Assembly: GCF_004217555.1 (NCBI RefSeq)
Contig: NZ_SHKW01000001.1
Coordinates: 3,410,001 to 3,474,000 of the forward strand
From: Edaphobacter modestus
GTDB lineage: Bacteria > Acidobacteriota > Terriglobia > Terriglobales > Acidobacteriaceae
DNA length: 64,000 nt
Direction of reading: 5' to 3'
The position numbers and the translations under genes were made by a program. Shown here piece after piece: positions 50,650-59,193 of this stretch. The notes under the pieces are model-generated. The model was not told where the DNA came from and ran no database searches. It saw only the letters and a program-made list of their open reading frames with translations. Every line of letters begins with the position of its first letter. The stretch's first letter is position 1.

Positions 50650-51528
50650 ATGCTCACCCGCCTGCTCACCCGCCGCTCCGCCATCGCCTCCATCGCGGCC
50701 ACCGCCGTCAGGCCGCGTGCGCTCTTCGCGCAGAACAGCGAGGATCTCTCCACCACTCTCGCCGCGCTCGAAACCAGGAGCAAAGGCCGCCTCGGCGTCG
50801 CGATCCTCTTTCCGTCCGGCAAGCAGGTCACACACCGCGCCGACGAGCGCTTCCCCATGTGCAGCACCTTCAAGTTCCTCGCCGCATCCCTCATCCTTCA
50901 GCGCGTCGATCAGGGAAAAGAGCATCTGGACCGCGCCGTCGCCTTCTCAAAGAGCGATCTCGTCACCTACTCTCCCGAGACCGAAAAACACGCCGGCGGA
51001 AGCATGACCGTCGCCGAGCTCTCGAAGGCCGCGCTCACGCTCAGCGACAACACCGCCGCCAACCTCCTGCTCGCCAGCTTCGGCGGCCCACCCGCCCTCA
51101 CCGCCTTTGCACGCTCCATCGGCGACCCTCTAACGCGTCTCGACCGCAACGAGACCACACTCAACGAGAGCACGCCCGGCGATCCACGCGACACCACCAC
51201 ACCGAACGCGATGCTCGCCAACCTGCAACGCATCTTCTTTGGAAACGTCCTCAAACCCGCGTCACGCCAGCAGCTCACCGACTGGATGCTCGCCAATACG
51301 ACCGGCAAACCCAAGTTCGTCGCCGGCCTGCCTTCCACCTGGAAGGTCGCCGACAAGACCGGATCAGGCGAGCACGGCTCGAACAACGACATCGGCGTGC
51401 TCTATCCGCCAGACGGCGAGCCGATCTTTATAACGTCCTACCTCACCGAGACCGCCATCTCCACCGACGAGCGCAACGCGATCCACGCCGACATCGCCAG
51501 CGCCATCGCTGCAACCCATCAGCCATGA
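50650..51528 (+). CDS. Class A beta-lactamase
   Basis: A 292-residue serine beta-lactamase. Catalytic motifs are all present: SxxK at S72-TFK-75 (MCSTFKFLA), SDN at 132-134 (TLSDNTAANLL), ExxLN with the general base at E168 (NETTLNEST), and KTG at 236-238 (ADKTGSGEHG). The segment PGDPRDTTTP is typical of class A. The N-terminus LLTRRSAIASIAATA has a twin-arginine look, so Tat export is possible. No AmpR/LysR regulator or mobile element is adjacent, so it is probably a resident chromosomal gene. The spectrum cannot be inferred from sequence here. Confidence 0.95.
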   Translation: MLTRLLTRRSAIASIAATAVRPRALFAQNSEDLSTTLAALETRSKGRLGVAILFPSGKQVTHRADERFPMCSTFKFLAASLILQRVDQGKEHLDRAVAFSKSDLVTYSPETEKHAGGSMTVAELSKAALTLSDNTAANLLLASFGGPPALTAFARSIGDPLTRLDRNETTLNESTPGDPRDTTTPNAMLANLQRIFFGNVLKPASRQQLTDWMLANTTGKPKFVAGLPSTWKVADKTGSGEHGSNNDIGVLYPPDGEPIFITSYLTETAISTDERNAIHADIASAIAATHQP

Positions 51529-51597
51529 GGAAAGCCGAACACGTCCGCGCCTTCTGAACGGCCCACACAATCGAAGCCTGCCGAATCGAGCAGATAC

Positions 51598-53160
51598 CTA
51601 ATTCGCGCCGTCCGTCTTCGCAAACGCCACCGTGTAGTCTCCCACACGCTTGCCATGCTGCATTCCGGCCGTGATGTCTGAGCGGTAGTGAATCCCTCCA
51701 TACAACCGTGACATCGCGGCTTCTTGTTGTTGTGAGTCAAAATAACTCGCCTCACCTGGGAAGAGATAGCTGAGCACATCCGCAGCCGCCGCAGAAAACA
51801 CTGAATGCCCCGAAACATATGCCGGAAAATTGGGCAGCCCCGTCTGCACCTTGATGCTCGGATCCAGCTGCGAAGGGCGCGGATTGAAATAGAAGTACTT
51901 CGCATCCCAACACGCTACAGCCGCATCGTGAAGCGCCATGTTGAGCAGCGCAAAGGTCCGCGCGGCACGCACCTCGCTCTGCCCCCCGGAGATGACGTAA
52001 GGCACCGCGATAAAGTCCCAGTGCCCTGGCGGGGTCGGCGTGCTCACACCGTCGGCCCACTTGTACACCGTGGCTAATTGGTCCCGAGTCAGGTTGTTCA
52101 CCGTCTCCTTCACCTCAGCCGTCTCCTGCTGCATCTGCGCGGAAGAGGTGGAGGGTGGCGGAACCGGCCGCTCGTTCACAATATCCGTCGGCGTCATCAT
52201 CCACGCCTTCACCTGGCCGAAGAGCGGCAACATCGGCGGGCGCGGCGGCCCGTCCTGGCTCACCCACGGAATCTCCCCACGAGCCTTCGTATTGTCAAAG
52301 AGCGCCTGCCATATCTGCGGACTACCGCCCGCCGCTCTCATGCCGTCGTTTGCCGCACGCGCCGAAAAGACCGCAGCCACCGCCTGCCCCAGCGCAAGCC
52401 CCGCCGCAACATCACTGGCCGAGGCGCGTCCCGAGAGCTGCGCCACCTGCTGCTGCTCCGCCGCCTTCGCATCGATATAGTCCGCCGACGTAGGAAAGAG
52501 CAGCTTGAGCAGCACCGAATTCACTCCCGCCTCCACCGCATCCTCCGACGGATAGGAAGGCAGATCGCTCGATGGCAGCAGCGACTGAATGCTGCTGTCG
52601 TTCTTCGACGGCGAAGCGCGCTTGTACTGGTACTTGTAGAACCACGCCGACTTCAGCGCGTCAAACTGCGCGATCGACACGTAGCTGTACGCCCGTGCCG
52701 CATATGGAGGATTGCTGAACGGATACTGCGGATCGGCGAATGGATTTGCCGGATTCGGCACGGGATAGCTGCCATCCGGATTCGGCGCAGGAGGCAGGTC
52801 CGACTTTGCGACCAGCTCTCGCATGATCTCGTTCCATCGCAGCACACCGCCACCGCTCCAATACGCGATAGCGGTCTTCTGTGCTTCCGTTAGGCTCGCC
52901 TGCGCGGTCTTGATCTGCGCCAGTTCAGCCGTGTAGCCGGGATCGTTCACCGGCACAGGTGCTACCACCGCAACCTGCGTTGGTCCTGAGAGCAGGATCA
53001 TCTTCCACGCTCCCGCGTTCGCATCCACACTGGTAAAGATCTGCGCCGGTAGCGTCTCTGTTGAGGGTATGCCCTTGCTGCAGCTCAAAGACAACAGCGC
53101 TGCCGTCAACATCGCGCCTGCCATTGCGGCGCGGTATACATTGCGAGGATAGTCAATCAT
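51598..53160 (-). CDS. Vanadium-dependent haloperoxidase / PAP2-like lipoprotein
   Basis: A 520-residue exported protein with a lipobox in MLTAALLSLSCSKG. The C-terminal third holds the PAP2/haloperoxidase signature: KYFYFNPRPSQLDP, YVSGHSVFSAAAADVLSYLF and LYGGIHYRSDITAGMQHGKR, which supply the Arg, His and phosphate/vanadate-binding residues. N-terminal helices are typical of the bacterial VHPO group. It may be a peroxidase or a phosphatase; the sequence does not settle this. Its start overlaps the stop of the upstream outer-membrane gene (ATGA), so the two are translated together. Confidence 0.87.
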   Translation of the reverse strand: MIDYPRNVYRAAMAGAMLTAALLSLSCSKGIPSTETLPAQIFTSVDANAGAWKMILLSGPTQVAVVAPVPVNDPGYTAELAQIKTAQASLTEAQKTAIAYWSGGGVLRWNEIMRELVAKSDLPPAPNPDGSYPVPNPANPFADPQYPFSNPPYAARAYSYVSIAQFDALKSAWFYKYQYKRASPSKNDSSIQSLLPSSDLPSYPSEDAVEAGVNSVLLKLLFPTSADYIDAKAAEQQQVAQLSGRASASDVAAGLALGQAVAAVFSARAANDGMRAAGGSPQIWQALFDNTKARGEIPWVSQDGPPRPPMLPLFGQVKAWMMTPTDIVNERPVPPPSTSSAQMQQETAEVKETVNNLTRDQLATVYKWADGVSTPTPPGHWDFIAVPYVISGGQSEVRAARTFALLNMALHDAAVACWDAKYFYFNPRPSQLDPSIKVQTGLPNFPAYVSGHSVFSAAAADVLSYLFPGEASYFDSQQQEAAMSRLYGGIHYRSDITAGMQHGKRVGDYTVAFAKTDGAN

Positions 53161-54086
53161 GGAGCTGTGGTCCGCCCTTCGCGGTGGAAGGTATACATCA
53201 GGCCGGTCGTAATGGTGTTCGCCTGGCCGACATTACGGCCGTCGAAGACGTTGCGATAGGCCACCCAGTACTGCAATCTGCGCAGATGCGGAATCGGATA
53301 CTGTATCTCGAAGCCAGCCGCCGAGTAGTTCATCCGGTTCGAGACAAACGGCATATCCTGGCGCCGGATGTCGCCACCGCCGCGCGTCTGCTGCTGCGCA
53401 AAGTTCCCGACAATCTTCATGTCATGGCGGTAATAACCCACGCTCGTCGAGTAATCGAAGACGTTGGGCATCGCCACCTCGTTGCTTAGATACATCTGGT
53501 CGTTGGTGTAGTAGTACGGCCGGTCCAGCGTCACATTTGCCCGAAACGTGTACGCCGCGCCCGCATTCAGGTACAGCCCGCGCCGTCCCAGAAAATTCAG
53601 CGTGCCGCGCCCGGTAAGCGTCTTGCTGTTCAACCCCAGCGACAACGGCTGCAGATCCGGTGTGTAGTTCGTCATCGGCAGGCTGGTCGAGACCAGGACG
53701 ATCGCCCGCAGCGTGCCCACCTGCTTCAGACGCAACCGTAGCGGATCGCCCTTCACGGCAAAGGAGAAATCCTGGAATCCGCTCTGCCCGTGCAGCACGC
53801 CCTGACTCGCATTTGTCCACACGTAAGGAACATTGGCCAGCACGTTGATGCGGTCGGTAATACCGTAGTTGGCCATGGCCGACACGCTCTGCGTCGTAAT
53901 CGTGCCGATATTACCGTTCACTCGCTGCCGGGAACCCTCCCAGTAGCTGCTCCACTGATCGTGCGTATACAGCGAGCCGGCGCACAGGACTCCGCGTGCC
54001 AGCATGATGCCGTCCTGCATCGTCTGTGCGCACGCCGCGCCGCCCAGCAGAATCCAGCAGGCGAAAGCCAATGCCGTTCGCGTCAT
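53157..54086 (-). CDS. Outer-membrane beta-barrel protein coupled to the haloperoxidase
   Basis: A 309-residue protein starting at ATG 54086, which opens a signal peptide (MTRTALAFACWILLGGAACA). The longer frame to 54242 is not supported. Alternating strand patterns such as YGITDRINVLANVPYVWTN, RRGLYLNAGAAYTFRANVTL and LQYWVAYRNVFDGRNVGQAN suggest an 8-12 stranded barrel. Unlike the barrel at 12889 it ends in a short polar tail (HREGRTTAP) rather than a terminal Phe. The 4-bp ATGA overlap with the haloperoxidase gene means co-translation. It may be a channel or partner for that enzyme's substrate. Confidence 0.75.
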   Translation of the reverse strand: MTRTALAFACWILLGGAACAQTMQDGIMLARGVLCAGSLYTHDQWSSYWEGSRQRVNGNIGTITTQSVSAMANYGITDRINVLANVPYVWTNASQGVLHGQSGFQDFSFAVKGDPLRLRLKQVGTLRAIVLVSTSLPMTNYTPDLQPLSLGLNSKTLTGRGTLNFLGRRGLYLNAGAAYTFRANVTLDRPYYYTNDQMYLSNEVAMPNVFDYSTSVGYYRHDMKIVGNFAQQQTRGGGDIRRQDMPFVSNRMNYSAAGFEIQYPIPHLRRLQYWVAYRNVFDGRNVGQANTITTGLMYTFHREGRTTAP

Positions 54087-54411
54087 GGCAGCGAACCTCG
54101 GTCTGCGATCCCACCCTCGAGCCATCGCTCTGCGAATTGAAGGCGCATACAGCCTCTCCTGCCAACGTTGTCTCGATACACGCACGGCACTCCACGCTAC
54201 GCACCCTGTGCGGTGCGCGCAGTCGCTTTCACCGCATCGCAAAGCGAGATCCCCGGAACACGGAGCAGACTAGACCCGCGACGGGAGGCTGTCGACCAAC
54301 CAGAGGTGGAGTGTCCTATCCACCTTCCGATGGAGAAACCTCAACGCCCCGCTAGCTGCAGCCCATTGCTCTAGCATCGAACAAGCTGAGCCTCCAGAAG
54401 GAGCAACGCCG
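54087..54411. other. Gene-free divergent promoter region
   Basis: It lies between the outer-membrane protein (minus) and the alcohol dehydrogenase (plus). No credible frame was seen. It contains the second copy of the 19-base repeat (54319-54337) next to a GGTGGA...TCCACC inverted repeat at 54305-54324, and the GAAGGAG ribosome site of the dehydrogenase. Confidence 0.5.
54319..54337. repeat. Short intergenic repeat, copy 2 of 2
   Basis: TCCACCTTCCGATGGAGAA matches 18 of 19 bases with 14220-14238. Confidence 0.4.
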
Positions 54412-55392
54412 ATGAAAGCCGCCGTCCTCCGTGCCTCCGCAACCGCGCTCTCCATCGAAGACGTCCCGCGTCCCGCCGTCATACCCGGCCACACCCTCCT
54501 CCGCGTCCTCGCCTGCGGAGTCTGCCGCACCGACCTGCACATCTTCGAGCACGACCTGCCAACCCTGCGCGATCCCCTCATCCTCGGCCACCAGATCGTC
54601 GGCGAGGTCGTAGACGGTGCCACGGCAGAACTCCCCATGGGCTCCCAGGCCGGCGTCTCCTGGATCGGCGGAGCCGACCTCACCTGCCCCTTCTGCAAAC
54701 GCGATGAAGAAAATCTCTGCGACTCGCCCACCTTTACCGGCTATACCGTCGACGGTGGTTACTCCGAATACGCCCTGGTGCGCTCCGACTTCGCCTTCCC
54801 GTTACCCTCCAGCATCGAACCCCAGTACCTCGCGCCGCTTCTCTGCGCCGGAATCATCGGCTTCCGCAGCCTGCGCGTCGCCGGAACGCAGCCGGGCGAG
54901 CGCGTCGGCCTCTTCGGCTTCGGCGCATCCGCCTCGCTCGCCATCGAGGTACTCCGCCGCTGGGGATGCGAGGTCTATGTCTCCACGCGCGGCGAACGGC
55001 ACCGAGCGCAAGCCACGGAACTCGGCGCAAACTGGATCGGCTCCGAGAACGACAAGCCTCCCGTCGCACTCGATCGCGCCATCACCTTCGCTCCATCGGG
55101 CGCTGTCGTGGTCGCCGCGCTCTCAAGCCTCCGCAAGGGAGGCGTCGTCGCCATCAACGCCATCCACCTCGACCAGATGCCGGCCTTCGACTACGACAAA
55201 CTTCTGTGGGGCGAGCGCCAGATCCGCTCGGTCGCCAACATGACCCGCCAGGACGCCCGCGACTTCCTCGCACTAGCCCAGCAGATCGGCATCAGGCCCC
55301 GTGTCCGCAACTTCTCCCTGGACCAGGCCAACGAAGCCCTGCAAGCCGTCAAGCACGAAACCGCCGACGGTCCCTGCGTCATCCTTCCCTGA
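54412..55392 (+). CDS. Zinc-dependent alcohol dehydrogenase (MDR family)
   Basis: A 326-residue medium-chain dehydrogenase with a good GAAGGAG ribosome site. The catalytic zinc site is RVLACGVCRTDLHIFEHDLP plus LILGHQIVGEV. The structural zinc loop reads GADLTCPFCKRDEENLC; the first of the usual four Cys is Asp here, which can also bind zinc. The Rossmann motif GLFGFGASASLAIEVLRRWG is altered from GxGxxG (GFGASA). It resembles AdhA-type alcohol/aldehyde dehydrogenases that use NAD(P). The substrate is unknown. The next gene is convergent, 9 bp away. Confidence 0.9.
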   Translation: MKAAVLRASATALSIEDVPRPAVIPGHTLLRVLACGVCRTDLHIFEHDLPTLRDPLILGHQIVGEVVDGATAELPMGSQAGVSWIGGADLTCPFCKRDEENLCDSPTFTGYTVDGGYSEYALVRSDFAFPLPSSIEPQYLAPLLCAGIIGFRSLRVAGTQPGERVGLFGFGASASLAIEVLRRWGCEVYVSTRGERHRAQATELGANWIGSENDKPPVALDRAITFAPSGAVVVAALSSLRKGGVVAINAIHLDQMPAFDYDKLLWGERQIRSVANMTRQDARDFLALAQQIGIRPRVRNFSLDQANEALQAVKHETADGPCVILP

Positions 55393-55401
55393 AGCCCAGC
55401 C

Positions 55402-56466
55402 TCACTTCACGAGGGCCGGGTTCGGCAGCGGCTTCTTCTTATCCCTCAGCGTGTCCAACGAAACCGAGCCCGGCGGAAGCGCCTTGCCGCCCACGTCGGG
55501 CATGAACATCTCCAGGCCGTTCTCCGGAGTCATTCTGCTGTAACCCTTTACCAATTGCTCGCGGTACTTCATCAGATCCAGATCGAACCACGTGTCATCC
55601 GAGGCGTCGATCAGCGTGAGGTCCGCATCGTGCATCACCAGCTTGCCGAAGCCAACCGTACCGCCGCGCAGCCGCAGAAAGTTATGCCACTGCGCCAGCT
55701 CCTCGTCGTCCTGTGGCGTCGTGCTTCCATACGTCACCACCGCATCGGGAGCCTGAAGCGCAATCGCCGAGATCTGCCCCCGGATATGCGGTGGCGGAAG
55801 CAGCGCCGTCGTGTCGAGGTAGATATCGTTGTCCTTCACCTCCACACCCGCTACCGGGTCTTTGCCGATAATGTCGTCGATCTCCACCTTCAGCCCTCCG
55901 AGCAGCCCTTTCACCGGCATCTTCAGCACGCTGATCTTCGTCACCTGCAGATGAATCCTGCCGTTCGGTGCGGGCGAGAGCGTCCCCAGCACCTCTACCG
56001 GAAGCGGCACCAGGAGTTTGTGCATCGTTCCCGAGAGCTTCATCTGTTGCCCCTCGCCCGTCAGCTTCATATTCTTCAGCGGCGACCGCGACGCCATCGC
56101 CGAGTTCAGATACGTCGTGATGTCGCCCAGATTCGCATGAATCAACCCGCGATCGATATGAAAGACGAAGGACTCTTCATCGTCCAGCGAAGGAGGCCGA
56201 TCCTTCCGCGTCGGCACCATCTCGCCGCGAAGCCAGCGAATATAGATACGGAACTCCGGCCCCTTGCGCAGCTCAAGATTGTGCGCATACACCGTCGTCA
56301 GCGCATCGTTCGGCGACGCCGCCCCCGCAGCAGGCTTCGCTGCATCCGGAAGATCATGACTGGCCGCCTGATGACCGTCCTTTGAACCCGCAGGCCGCAA
56401 GATCCAGACCAGGAACAACACGGCTGCGAGAACGGCTGCGGCGATAGCGTAGCGGCGAGAATTCAT
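55402..56466 (-). CDS. Membrane-anchored periplasmic protein of unknown function
   Basis: A 354-residue protein from ATG 56466 (the longer frame to 56532 is unlikely). The N-terminal helix RRYAIAAAVLAAVLFLVWIL has no cleavage site, so it is a signal anchor. A low-complexity Ala/Pro linker follows. The large soluble part is beta-rich (GLIHANLGDITTYLNSAMAS; NGRIHLQVTKISVLKMPVKG; GGLKVEIDDIIGKDPVAGVE). Such repeated strand patterns recall AsmA-like or LPS-transport folds, but no family was recognised with confidence. It stands alone between convergent ADH and divergent VWFA genes. Confidence 0.65.
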   Translation of the reverse strand: MNSRRYAIAAAVLAAVLFLVWILRPAGSKDGHQAASHDLPDAAKPAAGAASPNDALTTVYAHNLELRKGPEFRIYIRWLRGEMVPTRKDRPPSLDDEESFVFHIDRGLIHANLGDITTYLNSAMASRSPLKNMKLTGEGQQMKLSGTMHKLLVPLPVEVLGTLSPAPNGRIHLQVTKISVLKMPVKGLLGGLKVEIDDIIGKDPVAGVEVKDNDIYLDTTALLPPPHIRGQISAIALQAPDAVVTYGSTTPQDDEELAQWHNFLRLRGGTVGFGKLVMHDADLTLIDASDDTWFDLDLMKYREQLVKGYSRMTPENGLEMFMPDVGGKALPPGSVSLDTLRDKKKPLPNPALVK

Positions 56467-56667
56467 AGATTCGGTGGTTTGGCGCGAGTAACGCCGTGGA
56501 AGCTTCCAGAAGCTCTCTCCCGTAGGATGCAAAAACCTTCACGCAGTCACCTCTCTCCCTCCCGCAAGCCCCAAAATTCGCTAACCCTTTACGATTCTGT
56601 CGAAACTTGCACTGATCTATTGGGTTTACGGAAGGACGCGTTAATTGGGAGTTACCCGGAGACTGCT

Positions 56668-58299
56668 ATGAAAGCTTCGCTTTTTGCTGTACTTCTCGTC
56701 TCCCTTGCCACCGCATCCGGCCAGGCTCAGACCACCACGCCCGCCCCTGAGCCTCCCTCCGCTCAGCCCGGCGAGCCCCCGCAGAACGGCACCCAGCCCA
56801 CCCGCGATGCCAGCGGAACCTACACCATCACCCGCAACGCCCGCATCGTCATCCTCGACATGGTCGTCACCGACTCGAAAGGCAACGTCGTCACCGATCT
56901 CAAGCGCGACGACTTCCACGTCACAGAGTCCAACGAGCCCCAGACCGTTCTCAACTTCGAGGCCGCCGGCGCGCACTCCTCTACTCCCGAGCTCAACATC
57001 GATTCCACAGCAGCGCTTGACACTCTCGCCCCGCGCGCGCCCGTCAACATCGTGCTGCTCGACGAGTTCAACACCCGCTTTGAAGACATGGCCTTCGCCC
57101 GCTACTCGCTCAAGAAGTTTCTCGAGCGGCAGCCCGGCAAGCTCTCCACCCCCACCATGCTCATCGCCGTCAACCTGCAGAACTTCACCGTGCTACACGA
57201 CTACACACAGAACAAGGACGACCTGATCGAGGCTCTCAACCATCACTTCGCCGCCTACCCATGGCAGGCGCATCAATACGCCTGGCTGGCCGAGCGATAC
57301 GGTACCGCCTTCATGACCCTGCGCCGTGTCGCCCAGGCCACCATCGGACACCCCGGGCACAAGAACATGATCTGGATCGGACGCGGATTCCCCAACCTCA
57401 ACATGGCGAACTTCCCTGTCGACACCGAGCAGCGCGTCAACAGCGCCGTGCAGGACTGCGTCAACACGCTGCGCGACGCCCGCATCACCCTTTACACCAT
57501 CGACCCCGCCGGCCTTCAGGTCGATCCCCAAACCTATGGCTCCGACGCCGCCTTCACCGATCCCTTCGGCGGCAACTACCAGTTCGCCAAACTTGCCACC
57601 GCCACCGGCGGCCGCTCTCTCTACGGCCGCAACGATGTCGACGCCGAGATCGGCACCGCCATCCGCGACGGCTCCAGCTTCTATACCCTCACCTACCGCC
57701 CCACCAACGACTCCCGCGATCTGCAGAAGTTCCGCCGCATCAAGGTCACCGTCGATCGTCCCGGCCTCACCGTCACCACCCGTGAGGGCTACTACCTGCA
57801 ATACGGTCCCGGCCGCGTCAATCCCGTCAATCCTTCGCGCCGTCTTGTAAGCGATCTCCTCTCCGCCGACAGCAGCACCATGGTCTACGACGGCGTGCCT
57901 ATCTCCGTTCGCCGCTCTCCCCAGACGCCCGACACCTTCAACATCCACGTCGAGGCCAAGGGTTTGGCCTGGACCTACGCCACCGACACGGAACCCCGTC
58001 GCGCCGAGGTCATCCTCGTCGCCTCCACCTTCGACAAGAAGAACAAGGAACTCAAGCGCGACGCCAAGGTCATCCGGGCCAACGCCACCGGCGACGTTCC
58101 ACCCACCGGACGGCTCGAGCGCTCTCTCGACATTCACTACCTGCTTGCCCACGATCCTAAAGCCACCCGCGTCCGCTTCGTCGTCCGCGTCGCTGCCTCC
58201 GGGCGCATCGGAACCGCGGACGTCGATCTCACCAGGCCGCTGCCGCCCCCTGACTCCGCCGCAGCCCCGGCGGCCACTCCCGCTGAAGCTCAACCCTAG
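56668..58299 (+). CDS. VWFA-related acidobacterial-type secreted protein
   Basis: A 543-residue exported protein; ATG 56668 follows a GGAG site and opens a signal peptide (MKASLFAVLLVSLATASG). The domain resembles the acidobacterial VWFA-related family (TIGR03436 type): ARIVILDMVVTDSKGNVVTD, LKRDDFHVTESNEPQTVLNF, VNIVLLDEFNTRFEDMAFAR and HKNMIWIGRGFPNLNMANFP. In the MIDAS-like site the first motif is DEFNT rather than DxSxS, as is usual in this family. The C-terminal half is a beta-rich domain of unknown function. It is probably an adhesion or assembly protein in the envelope. It is one of the better taxonomic markers in the window. Confidence 0.9.
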   Translation: MKASLFAVLLVSLATASGQAQTTTPAPEPPSAQPGEPPQNGTQPTRDASGTYTITRNARIVILDMVVTDSKGNVVTDLKRDDFHVTESNEPQTVLNFEAAGAHSSTPELNIDSTAALDTLAPRAPVNIVLLDEFNTRFEDMAFARYSLKKFLERQPGKLSTPTMLIAVNLQNFTVLHDYTQNKDDLIEALNHHFAAYPWQAHQYAWLAERYGTAFMTLRRVAQATIGHPGHKNMIWIGRGFPNLNMANFPVDTEQRVNSAVQDCVNTLRDARITLYTIDPAGLQVDPQTYGSDAAFTDPFGGNYQFAKLATATGGRSLYGRNDVDAEIGTAIRDGSSFYTLTYRPTNDSRDLQKFRRIKVTVDRPGLTVTTREGYYLQYGPGRVNPVNPSRRLVSDLLSADSSTMVYDGVPISVRRSPQTPDTFNIHVEAKGLAWTYATDTEPRRAEVILVASTFDKKNKELKRDAKVIRANATGDVPPTGRLERSLDIHYLLAHDPKATRVRFVVRVAASGRIGTADVDLTRPLPPPDSAAAPAATPAEAQP

Positions 58300-58319
58300 G
58301 GCCTTCTGCCAAAAAACTC

Positions 58320-58371
58320 TTGACATCACTTCAATAGGTAAGCTATCACTTACCGTAAGTGGACGCTTACC
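58320..58371 (+). promoter_or_regulatory. arsR-family promoter with nested symmetric operator
   Basis: -35 TTGACA (58320-58325) and a -10-like TATCAC (58344-58349). The operator is a symmetric 35-bp nested palindrome centred on 58354: outer arms GGTAAGC (58337-58343) and GCTTACC (58365-58371), inner arms CACTTAC (58347-58353) and GTAAGTG (58355-58361), each separated by three bases. It covers the -10 box, the likely +1 and the GTG start at 58359. Confidence 0.72.
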
Positions 58372-58736
58372 TACAGTCCGGCCTCGACGCCCTCGCGGAT
58401 GCCACCCGCATGGCCATCTTCGACCGTCTCACTCATGGTCCGCTCGCCGTCAACGAGCTCGCCGCCGTCATGCCCGTCAGCCGGCCCGCAGTCTCGCAGC
58501 ATCTCCGCGTACTCAAAGAAGCGGGCCTCGTTCTCGACACCAGGGACGGAACCCGCCGCCTCTATCAGGTCGACCCTGCCGGCGTCGCGCGCCTCCGCGC
58601 CCACTTCGATCAGGTCTGGACCCGCGCCCTCAGCGCATTCGAGATCGCCGCCTCCAAAGCACCAGCTTCTCCAAAGAAGAAGAAGAAAGGTGAACACAAA
58701 CATGCCGGAAACCGCAGTCAGCGCCGCCGTCCATAA
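58359..58736 (+). CDS. ArsR family winged-helix transcriptional regulator
   Basis: A 125-residue regulator. The start is GTG 58359, inside its own operator and with no ribosome site, which fits a leaderless mRNA. The helix-turn-helix is PLAVNELAAVMPVSRPAVSQ followed by HLRVLKEAGLVLDTRDGTRR. No metal-binding Cys pair is present, so the trigger is not an obvious metal. The C-terminus is Lys-rich (ASPKKKKKGEHKHAGN). It overlaps the SRPBCC gene by 35 bp. The ArsR-SRPBCC pair is a common two-gene arrangement in which the regulator is thought to repress the operon. Confidence 0.92.
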   Translation: MDAYLQSGLDALADATRMAIFDRLTHGPLAVNELAAVMPVSRPAVSQHLRVLKEAGLVLDTRDGTRRLYQVDPAGVARLRAHFDQVWTRALSAFEIAASKAPASPKKKKKGEHKHAGNRSQRRRP

Positions 58737-59193
58737 GAGCATTCGCGTCTCCGCGCCCATCGAGCGCGCCTTCTCCGTCTTCGTCGAGCAGATGGAGACC
58801 TGGTGGCCACCCGACCACCACATCGGCGCCGAGCCCTTCCAGTCCATCATCATCGAACCCCGCGTCGATGGTCGCTGGTATGAACGCGACGCCCAGGGCA
58901 ACGACGGGCTTTGGGGCTTCGTTCGTGCCTGGGACCCGCCAAACCTCGTCACCCTCTCCTGGCACCTCGGTCCCGACTGGAAGTTCAATCCCGACCTCGC
59001 CCACTCCAGCGACGTAGAGCTGCGATTCACCGCCGAAGGTTCGTCCGCTACGCTCGTCGAGCTCACCCACTCCGGTATTGAGCGCCACGGCGAAGGCTAT
59101 CAGCAGCTCCGCGAGATCCTCGACGGTCCCAATGCCTGGGTCCGCACCCTCGAAGAGTTCGCCAGGGTCGCCAACAAGGAGACCGCCGCATGA
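58702..59193 (+). CDS. SRPBCC (AHSA1-like) domain protein
   Basis: A 163-residue helix-grip protein; the ATG at 58702 lies within the end of arsR. Typical strands are SIRVSAPIERAFSVFVEQME, the TWWPPDHHIG segment, EPRVDGRWYERDAQG and TLVELTHSGIERHGEGYQQL. The fold binds hydrophobic ligands. No catalytic residue is assigned. It overlaps the arsR gene upstream by 35 bp and the membrane-protein gene downstream by 4 bp (ATGA), so all three products are translationally coupled and under one ArsR operator. Confidence 0.9.
   Translation: MPETAVSAAVHKSIRVSAPIERAFSVFVEQMETWWPPDHHIGAEPFQSIIIEPRVDGRWYERDAQGNDGLWGFVRAWDPPNLVTLSWHLGPDWKFNPDLAHSSDVELRFTAEGSSATLVELTHSGIERHGEGYQQLREILDGPNAWVRTLEEFARVANKETAA

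Noticed and set aside
57193-58329. 378-codon minus-strand frame opposite the VWFA protein
   Set aside because: Gly/Val/Asp-rich antisense frame without start signals or domains.
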